Source: an uncultured Lachnospiraceae bacterium (lineage in GTDB: Bacteria > Bacillota > Clostridia > Lachnospirales > Lachnospiraceae). From it: 64,000 nt of DNA. The stretch is from assembly GCA_934330725.1 (NCBI GenBank), contig CAKRGM010000002.1, positions 62,001 through 126,000 of the forward strand. Reading direction: 5' to 3'. The notes under the pieces are model-generated. The model did not search any database, was not told where the DNA came from, and saw only the letters and a program-made list of their open reading frames with translations. The first letter of the stretch is position 1. Every line of letters starts with the position of its first letter. Shown piece after piece: positions 8,756-16,681 of this stretch. The position numbers and the translations under genes are program-made.

Positions 8756-8959
8756 TTACTTAACCAAGAATTCAATGCCCAGTCGAGCAACTAAATCTAC
8801 AACTGCTATAATTACTCCTAATAATACTGAAACAATTACAACTGCAGTTGTTTCTTTTGTAAGTGATGCCTTATCTGGCCACACAATTTTTGAAAATTCT
8901 GCTTTAAGACCAGAAAACCAACTCTTTTTCTTCTTTTTTGGTTTAACAGTTTCACCCAT
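8756..8959 (-). CDS. secE: Preprotein translocase subunit SecE
   Basis: Small single-span stabiliser of the SecY channel. 67 aa from ATG 8959, 8-9 nt after GAGG; a GTG three codons earlier overlaps the ribosome-binding site. A Lys-rich cytoplasmic head, the conserved amphipathic segment WFSGLKAEFSKIVWPDKASL and one hydrophobic membrane span (VVIVSVLLGVIIAVVDLV) are visible. Placed between rpmG and nusG, the usual location. Confidence 0.97.
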   Translation of the reverse strand: MGETVKPKKKKKSWFSGLKAEFSKIVWPDKASLTKETTAVVIVSVLLGVIIAVVDLVARLGIEFLVK

Positions 8960-8983
8960 TAGTTTCACCTCACTGTACTAAAT

Positions 8984-9133
8984 CTACTTGGTTTCTTTGT
9001 GTAATGTGTGTGTCTTACAGAACTTACAATATTTTTTTGTTTCCATTCTGTCAGGATGAGCTTTTTTATCCTTTGTCATGTTGTAATTACGCTGTTTACA
9101 CTCTGTACATGCCAATGTTATCTTAACGCGCAC
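8984..9133 (-). CDS. rpmG: 50S ribosomal protein L33
   Basis: Zinc-ribbon L33 of 49 aa. The start is GTG 9133 (VRVKITLACTECKQRNY), placed 7 nt after GGAGGT; a longer in-frame ATG at 9196 would add an unrelated 21-residue head. Four cysteines in two pairs (CTEC and CKFC) make it the zinc-binding form. First gene of the rpmG-secE-nusG-rplKA operon. Up to 9628 there is no further gene, only promoter and hairpin sequences. Confidence 0.96.
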   Translation of the reverse strand: MRVKITLACTECKQRNYNMTKDKKAHPDRMETKKYCKFCKTHTLHKETK

Positions 9134-9310
9134 AACTTCCACCTCCAATTTTTTTAAATTCGCAGGTGTCAAAATATTCTCCGGCACAGTATCCATGCAA
9201 ACCCTATCAGATACTTTTTCTACTGAACAGGTGCTGTCATCCTGCCCGGTATACAGCCTTTATGGAAAATATTTACACCAATTGGTTCCTTAATATGCAT
9301 TTTTGAGCAT

Positions 9311-9339
9311 AAAAAAAAGACCGCTTCCATAGCCAGTCT
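9311..9339 (-). other. Hairpin plus U-tract upstream of rpmG operon
   Basis: Minus-strand AGACTGGCT / AGCGGTCT imperfect stem followed by eight T, about 180 nt before rpmG. It looks like an intrinsic terminator, but no gene lies upstream on that strand within the window. It overlaps the start of a likely promoter (9340-9369), so its role is unclear. Confidence 0.4.
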
Positions 9340-9369
9340 AATATATCACAGTTAATATACCTGCGTCAA
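9340..9369 (-). promoter_or_regulatory. Candidate promoter of the rpmG-secE-nusG-rplKA operon
   Basis: Minus strand TTGACG (9364-9369), 18-nt spacer, TATATT (9340-9345). It would give a leader of about 200 nt before rpmG. Confidence 0.5.
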
Positions 9370-9401
9370 CTTTTTTCTTCACTTTTTTACAGTGTCTACT
9401 A

Positions 9402-9429
9402 TAAAATGATAACATAAATCTACCGATAA
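9402..9429 (+). promoter_or_regulatory. Sigma-28-like promoter upstream of the FliD-like gene
   Basis: Plus strand TAAA (9402-9405), 16 nt, ACCGATAA (9422-9429), close to the flagellar sigma consensus TAAA-N15-GCCGATAA. It lies about 200 nt before the FliD-like gene. A sigma-A-like TTGATG...TATAAT pair closer to the gene (about 9543-9574) is an alternative. Confidence 0.45.
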
Positions 9430-9450
9430 TAAAATACACATATTGTCTTA

Positions 9451-9495
9451 AACAATATTTACTCAGACAATATTTACTTAAACAACAGTTAACTG
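9451..9495 (+). repeat. Three imperfect 15-bp tandem units
   Basis: Units AACAATATTTACTCA, GACAATATTTACTTA and AACAACAGTTAACTG follow each other without spacer between the sigma-28-like promoter and the FliD-like gene. Units 1 and 2 differ at two positions; the third is diverged. Possibly a regulator-binding array or an old slippage product. Confidence 0.5.
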
Positions 9496-9627
9496 ACTGC
9501 ATAGTTATATTTTTTTATATTTTTTCAGAAACAATTCTTTTTTGATGACATTTATATACTTTTAGTATATAATAAACTTAAGGATGATTTTTTATTTAAA
9601 TATCAAATCACAAGGAGGTGATCTGTT

Positions 9628-10911
9628 ATGATTAATAGTGTATACAATTATTATCTGTCTACGTATGCCCACAAGTCTAATGCCCGCTATGATAACCACA
9701 CTAAAGAACAATTAAAGAATATATTCGGCAGGATTATTAAGAATAACAGCCATACTCCGACTTATAAGGTGGATTTTTCAGAAGATGCCGTAAAATATGC
9801 AATTGATTTAAAAGAGCGTGCGCGCGAATTAAATAATGCAGCTGATGAGTTTTCAGATTCTGATAATGGTCAGATTGTCTACAAAAAAACTGCAAAGTCA
9901 GGTAATCCTGATATAATTACCGCCAACTATGTCGGAACTGATTATCCTGTGTCTGACAGCACATTTGATGTAAATGTATCACAGATAGCCTGTAACCAGA
10001 TAAATACAGGTAATTTTCTGCAGCCGGACAAGCATGCCTTTAAACCTGGTGAATATTCTTTTGACCTGTCAGTAAACAATGTAACTTACCAGTTTGAATT
10101 CGATATCAACGACAATGAAACGACCAGAAACGTTCAGGATAAGATTGCAAGGCTCATAAACAACTCCGATATAGGCATGAAAGCAGATGTGCTTACTGAC
10201 TCGCTTGGCAATACCGGAATAACCATATCATCTGATGCAACAGGTACCAGCAGCATGAGTTCTGTGATATTTAATGTCAATGCCAACGAAAACGTCAACA
10301 GCGCTGAACTTGTTGACACCCTTGGTATTAATCGTGTTTCACAATATCCGGCTAATGCCGTATATACGGTTAATGGTAACAGTTTTACATCAAAAGTCAA
10401 TAATGTCATTGTAGACAATGCCTTTGAACTGCAGTTTCTTCGTCCTACCGGTAACTCATCAGTAGCAATAAGTCTTACCGATGACGGCAATGCTATTGCA
10501 GAAAGCCTTAGTGAACTTGTAAACAAATACAACAGCCTTGTTTCATTTACAAGCAAAGATGATAACACAAAATTTGAAGGCAATAATAAGCTTCAGCGTG
10601 AATTTAATAATGTTGCCAAATCACACAGGTCGCTCCTTAATGAAAGTGGTCTTAATGTAAATGATAACGGCTCAATAACGCTTAATAAAAATTCAATAAT
10701 ATCTGCTGCTGACAGTGGTTCCATGGATAAGGTATTTAACGAACTTAATTCATTCTTAAAGGATATTAAAAACAAAGCCGGCAATATAACTGTTAATCCT
10801 ATGGATTATGTAAATAACAAGATTATTGCCTATAAGAATCCAAAATTTACACTTAATGATCCATATAACCTGTCAGCTTATTCAGGAATCATTATTAACC
10901 AGTACATATAA
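9628..10911 (+). CDS. FliD-like flagellar hook-associated protein, second copy
   Basis: 427 aa, plus strand, SD AAGGAGGTGATCTGTT. The middle resembles the core of FliD, the filament cap: FDVNVSQIACNQINTGNF, then YSFDLSVNNVTYQFEFDIND, and later NAVYTVNGNSFTSKVNNVIV leading to LSELVNKYNSLVSFTSKDD. It lacks the GLDTDSIV N-terminal motif and the long C-terminal coiled coil of the canonical FliD encoded at 20258-22426. It may therefore be a filament-associated or chaperoned variant rather than the cap itself. A sigma-28-like box lies upstream and a terminator downstream, so it is probably a single-gene unit. Family call moderately sure; role inferred. Confidence 0.6.
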   Translation: MINSVYNYYLSTYAHKSNARYDNHTKEQLKNIFGRIIKNNSHTPTYKVDFSEDAVKYAIDLKERARELNNAADEFSDSDNGQIVYKKTAKSGNPDIITANYVGTDYPVSDSTFDVNVSQIACNQINTGNFLQPDKHAFKPGEYSFDLSVNNVTYQFEFDINDNETTRNVQDKIARLINNSDIGMKADVLTDSLGNTGITISSDATGTSSMSSVIFNVNANENVNSAELVDTLGINRVSQYPANAVYTVNGNSFTSKVNNVIVDNAFELQFLRPTGNSSVAISLTDDGNAIAESLSELVNKYNSLVSFTSKDDNTKFEGNNKLQREFNNVAKSHRSLLNESGLNVNDNGSITLNKNSIISAADSGSMDKVFNELNSFLKDIKNKAGNITVNPMDYVNNKIIAYKNPKFTLNDPYNLSAYSGIIINQYI

Positions 10912-10925
10912 TTTTACATTTTTAT

Positions 10926-10992
10926 AAAAAATGGGAATAACTCCAAAATGTCCGGCTATAAGCTGATACATTCGGGTTTATTCCCATTTTTT
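10926..10992. terminator. Terminator after the FliD-like gene (probably bidirectional)
   Basis: AAAAATGGGAATAA (10926-10940) pairs with TTATTCCCATTTTTT (10978-10992) around an inner weak CCG/CGG stem. T-runs exist in both orientations, so it can also terminate the convergent gene at 11026. Confidence 0.8.
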
Positions 10993-11025
10993 CATTATAT
11001 TCTTTTTTGTACCTGAAGCCGGCTG

Positions 11026-11388
11026 TTAATTTGCCAGTCTGTCAGCTTCAGCCTTAAAGACCTCTACAAAAGACAATACGCCTTTAAGTGCTTCTACTCT
11101 TAACGCATCATCATTATCCTGATTTGCCTTATTAAGCATCTGCACTGACTTATTAACTATATCTTTATCGACAATTGTTTCCTTCTCATTAATAAGTTCC
11201 TTTGTTCCATTATACACACCAAATATCCAGTTTAATCCATTAAGTATACTTTCCAGATATTTATCTGTATCAGGAAGTCTGTTACCTGAATATTCACCAA
11301 TTATTTTGTTAATAGCTGTTATTATTTTACCGCAGTATGGACCTGCCACCTTTAATGCTTCAATCTGCTGTTGTCTTGTCTCATCCAT
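11026..11388 (-). CDS. Small alpha-helical protein of unknown function
   Basis: 120 aa, soluble, no signal peptide or membrane span, predicted mostly helical with heptad-like segments (ALKVAGPYCGKIITAINKII, then YLESILNGLNWIFGVYNGTK). ATG 11388 is preceded by GGTGGAGAACAATC. I do not recognise the family. Its place between the FliD-like gene and the glycosyltransferase block, beside the flagellar locus, suggests a motility-linked accessory or chaperone, but that is inference from position only. Confidence 0.6.
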   Translation of the reverse strand: MDETRQQQIEALKVAGPYCGKIITAINKIIGEYSGNRLPDTDKYLESILNGLNWIFGVYNGTKELINEKETIVDKDIVNKSVQMLNKANQDNDDALRVEALKGVLSFVEVFKAEADRLAN

Positions 11389-11596
11389 GATTGTTCTCCA
11401 CCATTCCTTCTATATATTTTAATGTAACATGTAAGCACTATATGTAACTATTCAAATATTACATATATATTTATATATTTCATCGGCATAAAGGCTTAAT
11501 ATTATTATACCTGCTTTCAAAAACCTTTTATTTGCCAACCCATTACTTTTATTATAAAATATTAGTTAATAACAACAGCAGGGGGGATTCATACTT

Positions 11597-12766
11597 ATGA
11601 AAATGTACATATACCGCTATGGCAGCATCTGCGAGCCTGATATGATCAATGCTTTTAAAAATCTCGGTTTTTCTGTTTATGAGGAAACCATTGAAATATA
11701 TAATAAAACTCTGCTGCCATCAGAATGTGTTGAACATGTATCACCAAAACTTATAAACGGAGAATTTTCCTTTGTTTTTTCAATAAATTTTTTCCCATGG
11801 CTTTCTGACCTGTGCAATATAATACATATTCCATATTTATGCCTTATTGTTGACAGTCCGGTATTAGAACTATATTCAAAATCAATTGATAATGAATACA
11901 ACAGGATTTTCCTCTTTGATAAAGCCCTGTACAATGAATTTTCACGTTATAATCCAAAGCATATTTTTCATATTCCATTGTCAGGTGACGTGATTCGTAT
12001 GACAAATGTAATTGAAAGCGCTTCTTATGACACTTTAAAAAAGTACTCATGTGATATTTCATTTATAGGTTCGACATATGAGGAAAAATGCCCCTTTAAT
12101 AAAGCAAAGCTCCCACCATACGAAGCCGGTTTTGCCGACGGAATCATAGAAGCCCAGCTCAAAGTATATGGTTATAATTTTATCCAGGAAGTTATAAGCG
12201 ATGAATTCGTGGATACTTTAAGAAAATGCACACCTGAATTTTATAAGTTCCCAGCCGGCTTCAGAGCTGACTATAAAGCCGTGGCTGCGCAGCTTTACTT
12301 AAGTGTTAAGGTTGCTGAACAGGAACGTATACGTGTGTTAAAAGCTTTATCAGAACGTTTTAACGTTGATATCTACACTGGCAGCCCAATGGATAAGCTT
12401 CCGGCAATTCACAACTGCGGCTTTGCAAAATCAATTGAAGAAATGCCACTAATATTTAATCAAAGCAAAATTAATCTTAATATTACGGCAAAATCAATCC
12501 GTTCCGGACTTTCCCAGCGTATTTTTGATGTCCTTGCATGTCAGGGATTTCTTATTACCAACTATCAGGCTGAGCTTCCGGAATATTTTGAAATTGGAAA
12601 AGACCTTGTAACATATGAAAGTATTGAAGATCTGTGTGATAAATGCAGCTACTATTTAAAACACGAAGACGAACGTATTGAAATTGCAAAACACGGGCAC
12701 GAGACCCTGAAAAAATTCCACACTACAAATACACGCATACTGCAAATGCTTAATATAGCTTTTTAA
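11597..12766 (+). CDS. CgeB/DUF3880-type glycosyltransferase, paralogue 1
   Basis: 389 aa predicted GT-B glycosyltransferase of the CgeB/DUF3880 type; sugar and acceptor unknown. The N-terminal half contains FVFSINFFPWLSDLCNI followed by IPYLCLIVDSPVLELYS, the typical pattern before the Rossmann core. The middle has CDISFIGSTYEEKCPF, and the C-terminal half MPLIFNQSKINLNITAKSIR and GLSQRIFDVLACQGFLITNY, the donor-site side of the family. No signal peptide or membrane span. The SD is an unusually strong GGGGGG tract (CAGGGGGGATTC). One of three paralogues at 11.6-15.3 kb close to flagellin; I infer flagellin or surface-layer glycosylation. Confidence 0.8.
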   Translation: MKMYIYRYGSICEPDMINAFKNLGFSVYEETIEIYNKTLLPSECVEHVSPKLINGEFSFVFSINFFPWLSDLCNIIHIPYLCLIVDSPVLELYSKSIDNEYNRIFLFDKALYNEFSRYNPKHIFHIPLSGDVIRMTNVIESASYDTLKKYSCDISFIGSTYEEKCPFNKAKLPPYEAGFADGIIEAQLKVYGYNFIQEVISDEFVDTLRKCTPEFYKFPAGFRADYKAVAAQLYLSVKVAEQERIRVLKALSERFNVDIYTGSPMDKLPAIHNCGFAKSIEEMPLIFNQSKINLNITAKSIRSGLSQRIFDVLACQGFLITNYQAELPEYFEIGKDLVTYESIEDLCDKCSYYLKHEDERIEIAKHGHETLKKFHTTNTRILQMLNIAF

Positions 12767-12901
12767 AATATATAGACATAATATAAATAAGACTCAGCAA
12801 TTTACAATTTAAGCCAGAGTCTCAAATTGCATTGACTGCAGCCGGAAATCTGATATTTCCGTCGCATATCATTACAGTAACAGCCCTGACATGGAGGATT
12901 A

Positions 12902-12943
12902 GTGCGTTCTGACGCAAAGCGTCTGCGGAATGGAGGATTATAA
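12902..12943 (+). CDS. Candidate 13-codon leader peptide before CgeB paralogue 2
   Basis: GTG start 4 nt after GGAGG, reading MRSDAKRLRNGGL and ending in TAA that shares its last A with the ATG of the next gene (TAATG). The segment ATGGAGGATTA occurs twice, 38 nt apart: before this start and again before the main gene. A GACGC-AAA-GCGTC hairpin lies inside it. The arrangement suggests translational coupling, but translation is unproven and coding signal cannot be judged at this length. Confidence 0.35.
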   Translation: MRSDAKRLRNGGL

Positions 12944-14118
12944 TGAAAATTTTAATATATGAATGGAAAAATATTGGCATTGACGATTTGTGCGAGGTCC
13001 TTACACTTATGGGACATACGTATAAATGCATTACGGACGAAAGCATATTCGACCGCAGTGATGCGGAATTTGACAAGCGTTTTCAAGCCGAATTGGACAG
13101 TTGTAATTATGACTGTATTTTTACATACAACTTCAGCCCTGTGATTTCAAACAACTGTAACAAGAATAATATTCCCTATATTGCATATGTATATGACAGT
13201 CCTTTAATTGCGTTGTATTCATACACAATAATCAATCCCTGCAATTATGTGTTTATTTTTGACAAACAGCTTTATATTGACCTGAAGAAAGAAGGCATTA
13301 ATACTGTATACTATCTGCCACTTCCCGTAAATGTACATCGCATCAGAAAAATGCTTAATGATTCACCTTCCGAGAAAATATCAGACAAGCTGCCGTTATC
13401 CTGTGAGATATCATTTGTAGGCTCAATGTATAACGAAAAACATAATCTTTTTGACCGTTTTACCGGCTTATCCCCTTATACAAAGGGATATCTTGATGCA
13501 ATCATGGATGCACAGCTAAAAGTATATGGATACTTCTTTATTGAAGAACTATTAAATGGTAAAATTCTGGCTGATATGAAAAAAAGCGTTCCTGTTGAAC
13601 CAAATAAAGATGGCGTAGAAACCATACAATACATATATGCCTATTACTTTATAGCAAGAAAACTTGCCAATATCGAACGCACTGAGATTTTAGGCAGGCT
13701 CTCGGAAGAATTTAATGTAAGTCTCTTTACTTATAATAAAACGCCTGAGCTTCCTAAAGTCAATAACAAAGGGGCAATCGACTACTATCTTGAAATGCCG
13801 TACATTTTTAACCGCAGTAAGATTAATCTAAACATTTCTCTTCGAAGCATACGCTCCGGAATACCTATGCGATGCATGGATATTTTGGGCTCAGAGGGTT
13901 TTCTTATTTCAAATTATCAGGAGGATTTTTTGGACTTTTTTACGCCCGGTAAAGACCTTATACTGTATGATTCTTACGATGACCTGATAAACAAATGCAG
14001 GTATTATCTTTCCCACGAAAAAGAACGTGAACAGATATGTGCAAATGGATACGAAAAAGTATGTGAAAATCATACTTATGAAAAAATGCTATCACAAATA
14101 TTTAATATCGTGTTTTAA
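12943..14118 (+). CDS. CgeB/DUF3880-type glycosyltransferase, paralogue 2
   Basis: 391 aa, same fold and motif order as its upstream neighbour: CIFTYNFSPVISNNCN, IPYIAYVYDSPLIALYS, CEISFVGSMYNEKH, MPYIFNRSKINLNISLRSIR, then GIPMRCMDILGSEGFLISNY. The two plus-strand copies are clearly duplicates but widely diverged, so they probably differ in donor or acceptor. The start ATG 12943 follows TGGAGGATTATA and overlaps the stop of a possible leader peptide. Its 3' end faces paralogue 3, 50 nt away, with no clear terminator between. Substrate unknown; flagellin is a candidate by location. Confidence 0.8.
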   Translation: MKILIYEWKNIGIDDLCEVLTLMGHTYKCITDESIFDRSDAEFDKRFQAELDSCNYDCIFTYNFSPVISNNCNKNNIPYIAYVYDSPLIALYSYTIINPCNYVFIFDKQLYIDLKKEGINTVYYLPLPVNVHRIRKMLNDSPSEKISDKLPLSCEISFVGSMYNEKHNLFDRFTGLSPYTKGYLDAIMDAQLKVYGYFFIEELLNGKILADMKKSVPVEPNKDGVETIQYIYAYYFIARKLANIERTEILGRLSEEFNVSLFTYNKTPELPKVNNKGAIDYYLEMPYIFNRSKINLNISLRSIRSGIPMRCMDILGSEGFLISNYQEDFLDFFTPGKDLILYDSYDDLINKCRYYLSHEKEREQICANGYEKVCENHTYEKMLSQIFNIVF

Positions 14119-14168
14119 TTTATATTTTACTTTTTATAACCAGTACAAGAAGCATTAAATGTATTATT

Positions 14169-15305
14169 TTATACAAGCCCCAGCTGAAGGACTCTTTCAT
14201 CAAATGAAAAGAGTTCTTTTGCCTTTTTATACCCACTATCACATATCTTAAGCCTTTCATCCTCATGTTCAAGATAATACCGGACTTTGCTTATCATATC
14301 TTCTATATCATAATAAATCACAATATCTTTTCCATCAATAAAATACTCCTGTAATTCCGGCTGGAAATTTGTGATCAGAAAGCCTCTGCTGCCAAGTACA
14401 TCAAGTACCCTGAGTGGAATTCCTGACTGTATTATACTTAGAGATATATTAAGATTAATTCTGCTTGTTTTAAATACTTCCGGCATCTGTGTATAATAAT
14501 CCGCATATCCTCTATTATTTACATTACTAAGCCTTGTATCCATATCCTTTGAATACAAATCAACCCGGCACCTGTTCTGAAGCAATGCAAGTGCCATAAA
14601 GCGCTGACGTCCGGTAACTTCGCACGCCATAGCATATTCAACTTCTTTTCTGTCTACACTGAATTTTCCCCCCGAAGCTTTTTTATAAAACACATTAAGC
14701 TTATCAATCAATTCATCAGTAATCAGTTCATGAAGAATATAACCTCCCTGCTGCTTCACCTGAATCTGTGCATTAACGAGTCCCTCAAGATATCCGCGCA
14801 AATAAAAATCAAGCGGTCCGCATAAATAATTAAAATCCGACTTATACAACTGTCCAACAAATGATACATCACATTTATACCCGTCATTTTTCACATTAAA
14901 AATGTCCGTATCAACTGCCAGTGGCAGATGGCTTACATTTTTTAACCCCTGGCTTTTATATTCCTCCGCCTGGACCCTGTCGAAAAAATATATCCTGTTC
15001 GTTTTTTCCCTAAGGGTCTGTGTTCTCCTTATATGAATCGGTGCATCATACACCCATGATATATATAATATTCCTGACTCAGCACAGACATCAGAAATTA
15101 ATGGTGCAAAATTAACAGAAAAAACAAATTTATAATTATCTTTTTTAAGTTTTTCCCTTAAAATGTTTTTAAAATAATCATCACAATCCCAGTCTTTAAA
15201 ATAATATGTAAATACATCATATTGGGCATTTGCTCTTTTTAGTGCATTTTCTATACCCTTTTGCATAAATGCATTCCACTGGAAAAACAGAAATTTTCCA
15301 TTCAT
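14169..15305 (-). CDS. CgeB/DUF3880-type glycosyltransferase, paralogue 3
   Basis: 378 aa on the opposite strand, convergent with paralogue 2. Motifs: FVFSVNFAPLISDVCA, ILYISWVYDAPIHIRRTQ, CDVSFVGQLYKSDFNY, MPEVFKTSRINLNISLSIIQ, then GIPLRVLDVLGSRGFLITNF. Shares the C-terminal YYLEHEDERLKICDSG stretch with the other two. It is followed downstream of its own promoter region by nothing on its strand until the FliD-like block; upstream (minus strand) lie the methyltransferase-like gene and the MATE gene, with a 52-nt gap, so these three could be co-transcribed. Cytoplasmic; substrate not deducible. Confidence 0.8.
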   Translation of the reverse strand: MNGKFLFFQWNAFMQKGIENALKRANAQYDVFTYYFKDWDCDDYFKNILREKLKKDNYKFVFSVNFAPLISDVCAESGILYISWVYDAPIHIRRTQTLREKTNRIYFFDRVQAEEYKSQGLKNVSHLPLAVDTDIFNVKNDGYKCDVSFVGQLYKSDFNYLCGPLDFYLRGYLEGLVNAQIQVKQQGGYILHELITDELIDKLNVFYKKASGGKFSVDRKEVEYAMACEVTGRQRFMALALLQNRCRVDLYSKDMDTRLSNVNNRGYADYYTQMPEVFKTSRINLNISLSIIQSGIPLRVLDVLGSRGFLITNFQPELQEYFIDGKDIVIYYDIEDMISKVRYYLEHEDERLKICDSGYKKAKELFSFDERVLQLGLV

Positions 15306-15357
15306 TACTCTTTCCCCCTGTTATCTATCTAAAATTGTATTATGGTTTATTTTTTAC

Positions 15358-16665
15358 TTATTGGCGTTTCTCAAGTATAAAATTCTCCCATTTTACCGTG
15401 TATTCCCTGAGATTATTGTCTGCTCCTGCTGTATACTTATATTCATCTGTAATTTTGTATTTCTCATAAAATGTCTGAAGCAGATCTTTTATACTGAACA
15501 CCCTCACTGGATACATAGCTGTATAACAGTTATATTTACTATTCTCATTCACAGACTGTACTTTTACATGACTTCTCATTGTATACATTGTACCTGGTTT
15601 ATCTGCCCCGTCAAAGCTGTCAATGCTGTCAATGGCATCAATGCTGCCAAATTTGTTGAATATGCCAGCCTCATTGAACAATTCCGTTGTATCCACCTCA
15701 TGTCTGCCAGTAGTCATGCCCGCTTTACTTTCTCCATCTTCATAATTATGAATAACCGGTGTTCTTAATATCATAATCATATATGGATTAAACGCCATGC
15801 TTCTTTCCTGTATTATTTCATAATCCTTTATATACTGCAGACAGCCGTTAAACATTACAATATCACATTTTCCATCAAGTATATTCCATGCTTCATCATA
15901 ATCAGCTGCAAATTTAAGTGTATTATCTTCAAATTTATTTTTTGCATATTTTACTACTCTTTTCTGATCAATAATAACCCATTGTATTTCAAGTTCAGTA
16001 TTATCAAAAAAATGTTTCAGATCATAATACATAGAGGCAAATCCACCGCCATAATCAAGCACTTTAAGTTTCTTTCTATTAAGTTTAACTGCACATGCAT
16101 ATATGTATATCAGAATATCAAACTCCGCTCTTGCATCGTTTGTTTTGCCATCAAGATACATCTGACGGTGTTTTTCTGCCTCATCACGTTCAAAATTAAA
16201 TATTTCTTCCTTAGCATTCCCATCTTTACAGTATTTTGCTGCTTCATCCCAGTTTTCAAATGTTCCTTTAAGTGTTATAAACATATTCCTGTTCTGCAGT
16301 TTATAAAAAGGAACCTCTGAACATGTGTCGTAGAATTTGATAATTTTATTTTTAAACTTTATATCATTTTTTAATTTCTGTTCAACTTCATCCTGATGTT
16401 TAACCGACGATATTATAACAACATCAACAGTACTGAAATCATATTCCAATGCCGGCTGTACAAGTATCTGGCATATCATATGTCCGTAATCAAATTCATC
16501 TATAATATCAGGATTATACATCATTACATTTGTATGTAACAGAAGCTGGTTTGTATGTTCCTGACCACCCCATATTACAACTTTACTGCCGGGTCTTATA
16601 TTTACAGCAAGTATTTCATCAATTTCACTTACCTTTTCATCAAAATCAGGTATAAATTCATCCAT
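15358..16665 (-). CDS. Class I methyltransferase-like protein (TIGR04325-like)
   Basis: About 435 aa from ATG 16665, preceded by GGTGATTTT; the open frame extends 10 codons further into the MATE gene. The C-terminal two thirds hold an SAM-binding Rossmann start, LKVLDYGGGFASMYYDLKHF, near residue 200, then CDIVMFNGCLQYIKDY and ILRTPVIHN. This pattern is that of the putative methyltransferase family TIGR04325, common in surface-polysaccharide loci. The N-terminal ~150 residues look like a nucleotide-binding domain (GSKVVIWGGQEHTNQLLLH) of separate origin. It also contains a micro-repeat IDAIDSIDSFD encoded by a near-tandem TCAATG/TCAATGC run. Likely modifies a sugar or glycan along with the neighbouring transferases; that link is inference. 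Confidence 0.65.
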   Translation of the reverse strand: MDEFIPDFDEKVSEIDEILAVNIRPGSKVVIWGGQEHTNQLLLHTNVMMYNPDIIDEFDYGHMICQILVQPALEYDFSTVDVVIISSVKHQDEVEQKLKNDIKFKNKIIKFYDTCSEVPFYKLQNRNMFITLKGTFENWDEAAKYCKDGNAKEEIFNFERDEAEKHRQMYLDGKTNDARAEFDILIYIYACAVKLNRKKLKVLDYGGGFASMYYDLKHFFDNTELEIQWVIIDQKRVVKYAKNKFEDNTLKFAADYDEAWNILDGKCDIVMFNGCLQYIKDYEIIQERSMAFNPYMIMILRTPVIHNYEDGESKAGMTTGRHEVDTTELFNEAGIFNKFGSIDAIDSIDSFDGADKPGTMYTMRSHVKVQSVNENSKYNCYTAMYPVRVFSIKDLLQTFYEKYKITDEYKYTAGADNNLREYTVKWENFILEKRQ

Positions 16666-16681
16666 AAAATCACCGCACCTT

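Noticed and set aside
9451..9495. Possible CRISPR-like repeats
   Set aside because: Units are adjacent without spacers and too short; listed only as tandem repeat.
12902..12940. GACGCAAAGC segment as part of a cyclic di-GMP-I riboswitch
   Set aside because: Only a local hairpin resembles the GEMM core; the GCACAGGGCAAACC half and the second stem are absent.
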